Assembly: GCF_000014065.1 (NCBI RefSeq)
Contig: NC_008044.1
Span: 953,501 to 1,017,500, forward strand
Length of the DNA stretch: 64,000 bases
Origin: Ruegeria sp. TM1040
GTDB lineage: Bacteria > Pseudomonadota > Alphaproteobacteria > Rhodobacterales > Rhodobacteraceae
Direction: 5' to 3'
This document shows positions 26,341 to 34,622 of this stretch, in pieces. Numbering within the stretch: the stretch's first letter is position 1; every line of letters starts with the position of its first letter. The notes under the pieces are model-generated. The model was not told where the DNA came from. It made no database searches and saw only the letters and a list, made by a program, of their open reading frames with translations. A program made the position numbers and the translations under genes.

Positions 26341-26425
26341 TTACACATGTTTTGTGCTAGCAAGAGCCGAGCGTGCCCCAAAAGCGGGGCGCGGCGCACA
26401 GAACAGAGACAGACACGAGCAGGCC

Positions 26426-27202
26426 ATGGCGATCCCTTCCCGGTCCCAATCTTCCGACCCAGCGCCGCGCGCAGGTGATCTTTTGTCCAAGGGGCGCTAT
26501 TGCGCGCGTCTGGCGGCGAATGACGGTGATATCGCCGCCGCGCAGGCCCTGCGCACCTTGTGTTTTGGCACGCTGGATGTGGACCGGGACCATTTTGACG
26601 ACAGCTGTGCCCATGTTCTGGTCGAAGAACGTGCAAGCGGCACGCTGGTCTGCTGCTTTCGCATGTTGGTGCTGGCGGGCGGGGGCGAGGTCGCGCGCAC
26701 CTACTCGGCACAGTACTATGACCTTTCCGCATTGGCCGATTTCGACGGGCGCATGGTGGAGATGGGGCGGTTTTGCATCCACCCGGACTGGAGCGATCCG
26801 GACATCCTGCGGGTTGCATGGGGCGCGATGACCAGCTTTGTGGACCGCGAGGAGATCCAGATGCTCTTTGGATGCTCGTCCTTCGCGGGAACAGAGACGG
26901 CGGTCTATCTGGATGCCTTTGCGATGCTCAAACACCGTCACCTGGCCCCCAAACGTTGGCTGCCCCGCGTCAAGGCCCCCGATGTGTTCCGCTTTGCCGC
27001 ACGGCTGCGGCGCAAGCCTGACGCCAAGAAGGCGATGCTCCGGATGCCGCCCTTGCTGCGCACCTATCTGATGATGGGCGGCTGGGTCAGCGATCACGCG
27101 GTGGTCGACCGGCATATGAACACGCTGCATGTGTTTACAGGGCTGGAAATCGGCGCGATTCCCCCTGCGCGCAAGCGTTTGCTGCGGGCGGTGGCGGGCT
27201 AG
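26426..27202 (+). CDS. olsB: OlsB-like N-acyltransferase
   Basis: A 258-residue GNAT-fold acyltransferase resembling OlsB, which adds a 3-hydroxyacyl chain from ACP to ornithine in the first step of ornithine-lipid synthesis. Family features are AAAQALRTLCFG near residue 45, the MVEMGRFCIHPDW stretch, and LFGCSSFAGTE with DAFAMLKHRHLAPK. The expected partner olsA does not follow; an ABC-F gene does. Assignment to ornithine rather than another acceptor is inference. The start at MAIPSRSQ is chosen because of a GAGCAGG upstream; a longer frame exists. Confidence 0.75.
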   Translation: MAIPSRSQSSDPAPRAGDLLSKGRYCARLAANDGDIAAAQALRTLCFGTLDVDRDHFDDSCAHVLVEERASGTLVCCFRMLVLAGGGEVARTYSAQYYDLSALADFDGRMVEMGRFCIHPDWSDPDILRVAWGAMTSFVDREEIQMLFGCSSFAGTETAVYLDAFAMLKHRHLAPKRWLPRVKAPDVFRFAARLRRKPDAKKAMLRMPPLLRTYLMMGGWVSDHAVVDRHMNTLHVFTGLEIGAIPPARKRLLRAVAG

Positions 27203-27236
27203 GCCGCGCCCCCCGGCGCCATGATACATTGACGAA

Positions 27237-27264
27237 GAGAGCGGCGCGGTTTAGCTCCGCTCTC
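27237..27264 (+). promoter_or_regulatory. Hairpin abutting the ABC-F start codon
   Basis: GAGAGCGG (27237-27244) and CCGCTCTC (27257-27264) form an 8-bp stem with a 12-base loop that ends exactly at the ATG at 27265. The only purine-rich stretch that could serve as Shine-Dalgarno (GAAGAGAG) overlaps the 5' arm, so the fold would hide it. Confidence 0.5.
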
Positions 27265-29079
27265 ATGGCACGTATTCCTCTTTTGCAGATGTCCGGGATT
27301 TCGCTGACCTTTGGTGGCGATCCGGTGTTTTCCGACCTCGACCTCGTGGTGCAGCCCGGCGACCGGGTTGCGCTTGTGGGGCGCAATGGCTCGGGTAAAT
27401 CGACCTTGATGAAAGTCATGGCCGGTCTTGTGGAGGCGGATGCCGGCTCCATCGTGATCCCGCCCGGAAATTCCGCCGGCTACATGGAGCAAGACCCCAA
27501 GATGGAGGGCTTTGCCACGCTGGGGGATTTTGCGGCCTCGGCACTGGAACCCGGCGAGCTTTATAAAGTGGAGCGCGCAGGCGAGGGGCTGAAGTTCGAC
27601 CCCGCCCGCCCGGTGGAAACCGCTTCGGGCGGGGAACGTCGGCGCGCGGCGCTGGCGAAACTCATGGCCGAGGCGCCCGAGCTGATGCTCTTGGACGAGC
27701 CGACCAACCACCTTGATATCGAAGCGATTTCCTGGCTCGAGGGTGAGCTGGCCTCAACCCGTGCAGCCTTTGTGCTGATCTCGCACGACCGCGCGTTTCT
27801 GCGCGCTCTGACCCGCGCGACCCTCTGGGTGGACCGCGGTCAGGTGCGCCGTCAGGACAAGGGGTTCGAGCATTTTGAGGCGTGGCGCGACAAGGTTTGG
27901 GAAGACGAAGACATGCAGCGCCACAAGCTCAACCGCCTGATCAAATCCGAAAGCCGCTGGGCGGTCGAAGGCATCTCGGCCCGGCGCAAACGCAACATGG
28001 GTCGGGTGCGCGCTTTGCAGGATCTGAAATCCGAACGCGCGAGCCAGATCAAACGACAGGGCGCGGCGGCGATGGAGCTGGAGGCGGGGCCAAAGTCCGG
28101 CCGCAAGGTTATCGAGGCCGAAGGTATCACCAAACGCTTTGGCGACAAACAGATCCTCAACCACTTCTCCCTGACGGTGCAGCGCGGTGAGCGCGTCGCC
28201 TTTGTGGGGCCGAACGGCGTGGGCAAGACGACGCTGTTGAAGATGCTTCTCGGGCAGGAAACGCCGGATGAGGGCACAGTCAAACTGGGCACGAATCTGG
28301 AGGTCGCAGTCTTTGATCAGACCCGCGATCAGCTCGATGGCGATTCGAGCCTGTGGGAGAACCTCACCGCGGATCCCTTGATGGGGATTTCTGGCAAGGC
28401 AGATCAGGTGATGGTGCGCGGACAGCCCAAACATGTGGTGGGCTATCTGAAGGAGTTCCTTTTTGATGAGCGCCAAGCCCGCGCACCGGTGCGCTCGCTC
28501 TCGGGTGGGGAAAAGGCCCGGCTTCTGCTCGCGAAACTCATGGCGCGCCCATCGAACATGCTGGTGCTGGACGAGCCGACCAACGACCTCGACGTGGAGA
28601 CGCTTGATCTGTTGCAAGAGCTTCTGGACGCCTATGACGGCACCGTACTGCTGGTAAGTCACGACCGAGATTTCCTCGACCGGGTTGCGACGACCTCGGT
28701 TGCCATGGAAGGGCAGGGGCAGGCCACGGTCTATGCGGGCGGCTGGAGCGACTACCTCGCGCAGCGCTCCCCCAAAGCGGCGCCTGAGAAGGTCGAGAAA
28801 TCAAAACCGGCAAAATCGAAACCAAAACCAGAGGCGCAGGCACCCAAAGAGGCGTTGAGTTTCAAGGAGAAACACCGGCTCGAGGCGCTCCCGGACGAGA
28901 TTGACCGTCTTGAGAAAGAGATCGCCAAACTCGAAGAGCTGATGGCCGATCCCGAGCTTTTCACCCGCGAGCCGGTGAAGTTCAAAAAAGCCACAGAGGC
29001 CCTGGTGGAACGTCAGGAAAAACTCGCTGCTGCCGAGGAAGAATGGCTGACGCTGGAAGAAAAAGCGGCTCAGGCTTGA
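27265..29079 (+). CDS. ABC-F family ATPase (Uup-like)
   Basis: A 604-residue soluble protein with two ABC domains and no membrane part, as in ABC-F translation factors. First domain: Walker A GRNGSGKST at 39-47, signature ASGGERRRAAL, Walker B LMLLDEPTNHLD. Second: GPNGVGKTT, LSGGEKARLL, MLVLDEPTNDLD. The linker is charged (ESRWAVEGISARRKRNMGR), and the C-terminus has a Lys/Pro-rich spacer followed by an anti-parallel coiled coil (ALPDEIDRLEKEIAKLEE), which is typical of Uup. Uup-type proteins act at ribosomes or on DNA structures. A hairpin covers the start region. Confidence 0.93.
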   Translation: MARIPLLQMSGISLTFGGDPVFSDLDLVVQPGDRVALVGRNGSGKSTLMKVMAGLVEADAGSIVIPPGNSAGYMEQDPKMEGFATLGDFAASALEPGELYKVERAGEGLKFDPARPVETASGGERRRAALAKLMAEAPELMLLDEPTNHLDIEAISWLEGELASTRAAFVLISHDRAFLRALTRATLWVDRGQVRRQDKGFEHFEAWRDKVWEDEDMQRHKLNRLIKSESRWAVEGISARRKRNMGRVRALQDLKSERASQIKRQGAAAMELEAGPKSGRKVIEAEGITKRFGDKQILNHFSLTVQRGERVAFVGPNGVGKTTLLKMLLGQETPDEGTVKLGTNLEVAVFDQTRDQLDGDSSLWENLTADPLMGISGKADQVMVRGQPKHVVGYLKEFLFDERQARAPVRSLSGGEKARLLLAKLMARPSNMLVLDEPTNDLDVETLDLLQELLDAYDGTVLLVSHDRDFLDRVATTSVAMEGQGQATVYAGGWSDYLAQRSPKAAPEKVEKSKPAKSKPKPEAQAPKEALSFKEKHRLEALPDEIDRLEKEIAKLEELMADPELFTREPVKFKKATEALVERQEKLAAAEEEWLTLEEKAAQA

Positions 29080-29109
29080 CGCGTCACAGGCATTCTCTGG
29101 TCTGCAGGG

Positions 29110-29236
29110 GAGGTGTTTCGCTTCGGGCAGAGCCCGAAGCGACCCGCGCCGCGCGCACCCCTGCGGGGCGCGCGCGGCGCGCGGCCCAACCGGATCAATC
29201 CGTCCCCTCAGGGGGCGGTGAGCACAGGCGGGAGAG
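29110..29236 (+). repeat. Structured intergenic repeat, family A, copy 2
   Basis: Starts with GAGGTGTTTCGCTT. Hairpin 1 is CGCTTCGGGC, AGA, GCCCGAAGCG. Hairpin 2 is a long GCGCCGCGCGC stem with an inner CCCC-TGC-GGGG extension. Hairpin 3 is CGGAT, CA, ATCCG. It ends with ACAGGCGGGAG. It lies between the convergent ABC-F and SDR genes. Confidence 0.75.
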
Positions 29237-29262
29237 GTCTTAGATCGCAGGCGCAGTTGTCC

Positions 29263-30018
29263 TCAGCGCATCCGCAGCGCGCCATCGAGGCGAATGACCT
29301 CCCCGTTGAGATATCCCATTTCGACAATGAACCCTGCCAGACGTGCGTATTCCTCGGGCTGGCCCAAACGCGCCGGGTTTGGCACATCAGCGGCCAGCTG
29401 CGCCTGTGCCTCCTCTGGCAGTCCCGCCAGCATCGGCGTCATAAAGATCCCCGGTGCGATGGCCATCACGCGGATGCCCGAGGACGCCAGATCGCGGGCC
29501 ATGGGCAGGGTCATGCCCACGATGCCGCCCTTGGAGGCCGCATAGGCCGCCTGGCCCTTTTGGCCGTCAAAGGCTGCGATCGAAGCCGTGTTGATGATGA
29601 CACCGCGCGCGCCATCCGCCTCGGGCGTAGACTTGCTGATTTCTGCTGCGGCGAGGCGCGCCACGTTGAAGCTGCCGACCAGATTGATGTCGACGGTTTT
29701 CTGAAACGCGCCCAGCGGATGCGGACCATCCCGCCCGACGGTTTTGATCGCATGAGCAATGCCTGCGCAATTCACCGCTGCGCTCAACCCGCCCATTTTG
29801 TCGACCGCATAGGCCATCGCCGCCGCAACGCTTTCTTCGCTGGTGACATCGGTCTCGACAAAATGGGCTCCGATTGTCTCCGCGATCTTGGCACCCCGAT
29901 CACCATCGCGATCCAGAATTGTGACCTGAGCGCCAGCGTTACGGAAATGACGGGCGGTGGCCTCGCCGAGACCGGATGCGCCGCCCGTGATCACAGCGCG
30001 CGTGGTTGCGAGTTTCAT
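29263..30018 (-). CDS. SDR-family dehydrogenase (3-hydroxyacyl-CoA dehydrogenase type 2-like)
   Basis: A 251-residue short-chain dehydrogenase. The NAD-binding motif TGGASGLG is at 11-18, the NCAG motif near 90, and the catalytic Ser-Tyr-Lys pattern ends in AYAASKGG near 160. It resembles 3-hydroxy-2-methylbutyryl-CoA/3-hydroxyacyl-CoA dehydrogenases type 2 (HSD10-like), which act in isoleucine and fatty-acid breakdown. No beta-oxidation genes are adjacent, so the substrate is inferred from similarity only. GGAGGAG precedes the chosen ATG. Confidence 0.85.
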   Translation of the reverse strand: MKLATTRAVITGGASGLGEATARHFRNAGAQVTILDRDGDRGAKIAETIGAHFVETDVTSEESVAAAMAYAVDKMGGLSAAVNCAGIAHAIKTVGRDGPHPLGAFQKTVDINLVGSFNVARLAAAEISKSTPEADGARGVIINTASIAAFDGQKGQAAYAASKGGIVGMTLPMARDLASSGIRVMAIAPGIFMTPMLAGLPEEAQAQLAADVPNPARLGQPEEYARLAGFIVEMGYLNGEVIRLDGALRMR

Positions 30019-30169
30019 CTGTCCCGCTCCTCCCATGAAATGAACATACGTTCAAATAACCACGGCAGAGCCATTCTGTCCAGTCCCGCGCCATTGTCAG
30101 TTCTCGACAATGCATGCGGTCTCGATAACACCTCCTGAGGATGCTAAACCACGCAGAAAGGAGCCGCGA

Positions 30170-31093
30170 TCAGCCGCCCATCAGCCTACGATCCAGAGCA
30201 GCCAGAGGAGCGAGGCGGCGTCCAAGCGGGGGCCAATAGAGCCATGTCCCCCCGAGTTGCGAGAGCCGTGCGCCTGTTCCCAGCTTGAACCGTGCAAGCC
30301 CACTTGCGTCCTCGGTGTTGATCACGCCGAGATCCAATCGTCGGATGCCCTTGGCGGCAAGCCAGTCCATCGCATTCCACATCAAGAGATTATGCGCGGA
30401 GAGCCTGCGCCCGCGCTCCGTGCTATGGGCGATATGATAGGTCGCGCCTTCACCATGGGTCAGAACCAGGATACCGGCCACTGTCTCACGCCCCTCATGC
30501 GCTTCAAAGAGTTTTGCCGACCCACGATTTGCTTGCGCATAAGCCAGTGTCAGCGCGGCAGGCCAGCTGCGATAACGACGTTTTTGCTGTTGCGCCGCAT
30601 CGGCGCGTAAAATCCAGTGATCGGGCGCAATCGGCATGTTCTGTCGCGTTACCCGCAAGGCCTGCGCCTCCGCATGCGACAGGCGGTTGCGCCACTTCTG
30701 CGCAAGCCGGTCCCGCTGCGCTGTACGATCTGCAAGAATATCCAAGAGCCCCACGCTGGCCGGCGTCATCAACGGCAAAGCCCCGAGACGGCCAAGTTCG
30801 GGCACAGGATGCTCGGGTGACAGGAGCACCGGGGTCCGCCGTAACCCTTCTTCTTGAAGAATTTCAAGCAAACGCAAAGGTTTAGGCAATTCTGCGCGGT
30901 TGACCATCGCGACCTCGACACCCCAGAATTTGCGCCGCAGCACAAGCATGTCTTGCAGGCGATCCAGATGCAGCGGTGTCTGTCCAACCAGGTTCAATGC
31001 GCGCGAGAACTCGGGCGATTGCGCGAGTGTACGGAGTGAAGCGCTGCGTTGAATAGGGCGGGGCATGGCGGGGGTGGAACCAAGATCAAACAT
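30170..31093 (-). CDS. FemAB/GNAT-like acetyltransferase-fold protein
   Basis: A 307-residue protein whose C-terminal half (about 150-290) looks like the Acetyltransf_6 (FemAB-like) GNAT fold: SAKLFEAHEGRETVAGILVL, HIAHSTERGRRLSAHNLLMW and GIRRLDLGVINTEDASGLARFK (each described in part). The substrate is unknown. The start is uncertain; an ATG nine codons downstream (MPRPIQ) is a candidate. It is divergent from a small membrane-protein frame and 150 bases downstream of the SDR gene's start. Confidence 0.7.
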   Translation of the reverse strand: MFDLGSTPAMPRPIQRSASLRTLAQSPEFSRALNLVGQTPLHLDRLQDMLVLRRKFWGVEVAMVNRAELPKPLRLLEILQEEGLRRTPVLLSPEHPVPELGRLGALPLMTPASVGLLDILADRTAQRDRLAQKWRNRLSHAEAQALRVTRQNMPIAPDHWILRADAAQQQKRRYRSWPAALTLAYAQANRGSAKLFEAHEGRETVAGILVLTHGEGATYHIAHSTERGRRLSAHNLLMWNAMDWLAAKGIRRLDLGVINTEDASGLARFKLGTGARLSQLGGTWLYWPPLGRRLAPLAALDRRLMGG

Positions 31094-31098
31094 ACCGC

Positions 31099-31133
31099 CA
31101 TTAACAAGATGGAAACCTAATTGATGGTTAATG
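31099..31133. promoter_or_regulatory. Inverted repeat between divergent starts
   Basis: CATTAAC and GTTAATG face each other about 20 bases apart in the short region between the GNAT gene and the small membrane-protein frame. Each arm contains TTAAC, which resembles a CtrA half-site. Could be an operator; support is weak. Confidence 0.3.
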
Positions 31134-31276
31134 AAATCATGAAAAAGACCGTTAAAATCTACGGGCGCAGCGCCGCTGGCGCGCGCATGACAAAATGTGC
31201 GGCGCTGTTGATTGCCACCGCCCTGTCGATCCCGACCTTCGTCATTCTCACCGTGATCGAGGTGGTCTTTCTCTAG
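31124..31276 (+). CDS. Small single-pass membrane protein
   Basis: A 50-residue frame starting ATG GTT AAT GAA, or alternatively at ATG AAA AAG 15 bases later. The N-terminus is basic (MKKTVKIYGRSAAGARMTK) and is followed by one strong hydrophobic segment (CAALLIATALSIPTFVILTV) ending in EVVFL. No clear Shine-Dalgarno is seen. The membrane-protein character and codon usage make it more likely real than random, but no family is recognised. Confidence 0.45.
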   Translation: MVNEIMKKTVKIYGRSAAGARMTKCAALLIATALSIPTFVILTVIEVVFL

Positions 31277-31309
31277 GCACGCCTATTGCCCAACAGGACA
31301 GACCGCTGG

Positions 31310-31372
31310 CTTCTTCTAACCCAAAATATCCTGGGGTGAATTGGCCAGGGGCCAAGAGGGGCAAAGCCCCTC
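31310..31372 (-). repeat. Hairpin-tail repeat, family B, copy 2
   Basis: On the minus strand, right after tyrS: hairpin GAGGGGC-TTT-GCCCCTC, then a second hairpin TTGGCC-CCT-GGCCAA, then ATTCACCCC, AGGATATTTTGG and GTTAGAAGAAG. It shares the two-hairpin layout with the copy at 62920. Confidence 0.8.
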
Positions 31373-31388
31373 TCGTCCTCTGTTTCCA

Positions 31389-32642
31389 TCAGCCCTCGAG
31401 CTGCACAAGCGCGTGACGCTTTTTACCTGCCGACAGTTTGATCGGGGAGGCCAGCGCAGCGGCGTCGATCATCAGACCGGCATCCGTCAGCGGCGCATCG
31501 TCAAGCTTGGCGCCATTCTCAGAGATCAGGCGCTTTGCTTCCTTGCCGGATTTTGCGAGCCCGGATTTCACGATCAACTGTACGATCGACATCCCGTCGC
31601 CAAGCTCCGCGGGCGACAGCGACAGGGTCGGCAGGTCATCGCCCACACCGCCCTTTTCGAACACTTCGCGCGCTGTCGCCTCGGCAGCGCGCGCCGCCTC
31701 GGCCCCATGCAGGAGCGTCGTGACCTCATTGGCAAGGATGATCTTGCCCTCGTTGATCTCAGACCCCTGAAGCGCGCCCAGACGGTCGCATTCTTCAACC
31801 GGCAGCTCGGTATAGAGCTTCAGGAACCGCCCCACATCCGCATCGGTGGTGTTGCGCCAGAATTGCCAGAACTCATAGGGGCTCAGCATCTCGTCATTGA
31901 GCCAGATCGCGCCGCCTTGCGATTTGCCCATCTTGCGCCCGTCCGAGGTTGTCAGCAGCGGCGAGGTCAGGCCATAGATCTCATTCTCCAACACCCGGCG
32001 CGTCAGGTCGATCCCGTTGACGATATTGCCCCATTGATCCGAGCCGCCCATCTGCAACACACAGCCATAGCGGCGGTTCAGCTCCAGGAAATCATAGGCC
32101 TGCAGGATCATGTAGTTGAACTCGAGGAAGGACAGCGACTGTTCGCGATCAAGGCGTGATTTCACGCTCTCGAAGGACAGCATCCGGTTCACCGAGAAAT
32201 GCCGCCCGATGTCGCGCAGGAACTCAAGGTAATTGAGCCCATCCAGCCATTCGGCGTTGTTGAGCATCATGGCGCCATTTTTGGCGTCAGAGTAGTCGAG
32301 GTATTTAGCAAACACCTTCTGCATGCCTGCAATGTTGGCGTCGATCTGCTCCGGCCCCAGCAGCGGGCGTTCATCCGAGCGGAACGAAGGATCGCCCACC
32401 TTGGTGGTGCCGCCCCCCATCAGGGTGATCGGGCGGTGGCCGGTTTTTTGCAGCCAGCGCAGCATCATGATGTTCAGAAGGTGCCCCACGTGCAGCGACT
32501 GCGCCGTGGCGTCATAGCCGATATATGCCGTCTGTGTACCGCTCACCAGTGCCTCATCGAGACCCTGATAATCGGTGCAATCCGCCAGGAATCCGCGTTC
32601 CATCATGATGGCGATGAAGTCCGATTTCGGATGGTAGGTCAT
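31389..32642 (-). CDS. tyrS: Tyrosyl-tRNA synthetase
   Basis: A 417-residue class I synthetase for tRNA-Tyr. The HIGH motif is HVGH in SLHVGHLLN near residue 50, the KMSKS motif is KMGKS near 235, and a C-terminal S4 RNA-binding domain (about 350-415) ends in [15 protein letters not shown] precedes the ATG at 32642; the frame extends nine codons further. It is divergent from anmK. Confidence 0.96.
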
Positions 32643-32785
32643 AGCATGCCTCGGCTTTTGAATATGCAAGCGGCTGTATAAATCGCATCGACACCGGTGG
32701 GAACCTGTTTTCGGGACAAAATGTGCGGTGTATCATGTGCCGCAACGGGCGGGACGGCCCGGTTTTCGCAAGGAAGAGTGCAGAG

Positions 32786-33913
32786 ATGGGCAGAGCCATA
32801 TCCAAGTCAGGCCCGGTGCGGGCCTTGGGCGCCATGAGCGGGACATCGCTTGACGGGGTCGACGTCGCAGTTCTGGAAACCGACGGGCGCGACATTCTCG
32901 GCTTTGGAGAGACGGGCTACCGCGCCTATTCGGACGCGGAGCGGGAGGTGTTGCGGGCCGCGCTGGGCCAGTGGACCGGCGATGCAGTCGCGGCGGCGGC
33001 GCGGGTGGTCGAGGCGGCGCATATCGAGGTGATGACGGACCACGCCGATGTGGATCTCATCGGTTTTCATGGCCAGACCGTTGCACATGCCCCGCGTCTT
33101 CAGGGCACGTTGCAGGTTGGCGATGGTGGTGTGCTGGCCGAGGCCTTGGGGCGGCCTGTGGTCTGGGACTTTCGCTCTGATGATGTGTCGATGGGCGGCG
33201 AGGGCGCACCGCTCGCGCCTTTCTTCCATCATGCCTGCGCGCGCTATATCGGCGCGACAGAGCCCTTGTGTTTTCTGAACCTCGGCGGGGTCGGCAACGT
33301 GACCTATGTTGATCCCCGCAAGGCCCGGCCCGAAGACGAAGGGGCGCTTCTGGCGTTCGATACCGGGCCTGCCAATGCGCCGATCAACGACTTTCTTCAG
33401 TCCCGTCTCGGTCTTGCGATGGACGAAGGCGGTAGGATTGCATCCGGGGGCGCGGTGGAAAACGGCGCGCTGGAGCTGTTTCTCGCCGAGCCCTATTTTG
33501 CGCGGATGCCACCCAAATCTCTGGATCGAAACGATTTCCCCGAGATGATCGGACTCGTGACCGAGCTCAGCGATGCGGATGCCACCGCGACACTTACCGC
33601 CATGTGTGCTGCAGCCGTGGCGCAAGGCATGGAGCATTGTCCCAAGGCACCGTCAAAGGTGCTTGTCACCGGCGGTGGGCGGCACAATCCGGTGCTGATG
33701 GAAATGCTGCGGGTGTCGCTTGATTGCCCGGTAGAGCCGGTGGAAACGGTGGGGCTCGATGGGGACATGTTGGAAGCGCAGGCGTTTGCCTACCTCGCGG
33801 TCAGGGTGGCGCGCGGCCTTCCGACCTCAGCGCCCAGCACGACCGGCGTGCGCGCCTGCGTCGGCGGCGGGACGGTGACCGTTCCCGAAGGATGGACAGC
33901 GCGCAAAACCTGA
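32786..33913 (+). CDS. anmK: Anhydro-N-acetylmuramic acid kinase
   Basis: A 375-residue sugar kinase that opens and phosphorylates 1,6-anhydro-MurNAc, giving MurNAc-6-phosphate in peptidoglycan recycling. Diagnostic segments are [17 protein letters not shown] at the N-terminus, [11 protein letters not shown], and [12 protein letters not shown]; the C-terminal [12 protein letters not shown] belongs to the ATP-binding fold. The start with AGGAAGAG upstream is preferred. Divergent from tyrS. It complements nagZ at 13327. Confidence 0.95.
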   Translation: MGRAISKSGPVRALGAMSGTSLDGVDVAVLETDGRDILGFGETGYRAYSDAEREVLRAALGQWTGDAVAAAARVVEAAHIEVMTDHADVDLIGFHGQTVAHAPRLQGTLQVGDGGVLAEALGRPVVWDFRSDDVSMGGEGAPLAPFFHHACARYIGATEPLCFLNLGGVGNVTYVDPRKARPEDEGALLAFDTGPANAPINDFLQSRLGLAMDEGGRIASGGAVENGALELFLAEPYFARMPPKSLDRNDFPEMIGLVTELSDADATATLTAMCAAAVAQGMEHCPKAPSKVLVTGGGRHNPVLMEMLRVSLDCPVEPVETVGLDGDMLEAQAFAYLAVRVARGLPTSAPSTTGVRACVGGGTVTVPEGWTARKT

Positions 33914-33951
33914 TCGTTTAACTTCGGGGTATACCTGCAATTAGTTTGGCG

Positions 33952-34076
33952 GGCCAGCTCCCGCCCGTCGCGGGCTGCATATGAAATGCACCCGCTCCCG
34001 ATGGGCCAGGCGCCACGCAGCCGGACCAGCTGCGTGGCGCGGGTCGCTTCGGGCTGAGCCCGAAGCGAAACACCTC
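33952..34076 (-). repeat. Structured intergenic repeat, family A, copy 3
   Basis: On the minus strand it begins GAGGTGTTTCGCTT. Hairpin 1 is CGCTTCGGGC, TCA, GCCCGAAGCG. Hairpin 2 is GCGCCACGCAGC, seven-base loop, GCTGCGTGGCGC. Hairpin 3 is TGCAT, TTCAT, ATGCA inside a GCGGG/CCCGC stem. It ends GACGGGCGGGAG. It lies between the convergent anmK and cupin genes, eight bases from the cupin stop. Confidence 0.8.
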
Positions 34077-34084
34077 TCACGCGA

Positions 34085-34543
34085 TCAGGCGCGGGGGATG
34101 TCAAACCCTTCAGTGGCGAGGGTGAAACCGGAAAAATCAAATCCCGGAGACACGGTGCAGCTGACGAGTGTCCAATCCCCCGTGCTGCGCGCCGCCTGCC
34201 AGTGGTCTTTGGGCACGATCAGCTGCGGGCGCCCCTCACGCAGGTTCGGGGTCAGCAGGTGATCCGTTGCCGGCCCCTGATCTGTGGCGGCAAGCGATAG
34301 CACCAGCGGCGCGCCCGCGTGATAGAGCCATATCTCGGTGGCATCGACCCGGTGCCAGTGGCTCTGCTCGCCTGCGCCAAGCAGGAAATAGATGCAGGTA
34401 CCAGACGGGCGTCGGGGTGCGCTCCGACCTGCGTTGCCTCCGGACGCCGCATCCACCGTGTCCTCGACCCAGGTCTGGCGATACCAGCCCCCTTCGGGAT
34501 GACGCTCCAACTGGAGGGTCTCGATGATCTCTTGTGCGTTCAT
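34085..34543 (-). CDS. Cupin-domain protein (DUF985)
   Basis: A 152-residue single-cupin protein. DUF985 features are LERHPEGGWYRQTW near the start, CIYFLLGAGEQSHWHRVDATEIW in the middle (seen in part), and SPGFDFSGFTLA near the end. The SHWHRVDATE stretch supplies probable metal ligands. Function unknown; members are described as small-molecule-binding beta barrels. The start MNAQEI is chosen on family length; upstream ATGs are possible. Divergent from selO with 79 bases between. Confidence 0.85.
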   Translation of the reverse strand: MNAQEIIETLQLERHPEGGWYRQTWVEDTVDAASGGNAGRSAPRRPSGTCIYFLLGAGEQSHWHRVDATEIWLYHAGAPLVLSLAATDQGPATDHLLTPNLREGRPQLIVPKDHWQAARSTGDWTLVSCTVSPGFDFSGFTLATEGFDIPRA

Positions 34544-34622
34544 GTCCTGCATCATGCGGCTGTGCTCCGGTCTGGTTCTGATTGCGGCTGGTAATTCGCG
34601 TGGGTCACCATATGTTTGCCCC

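Noticed and set aside
27237-27264. Riboswitch upstream of the ABC-F gene
   Set aside because: Only one short stem is visible; no conserved aptamer core is recognisable.
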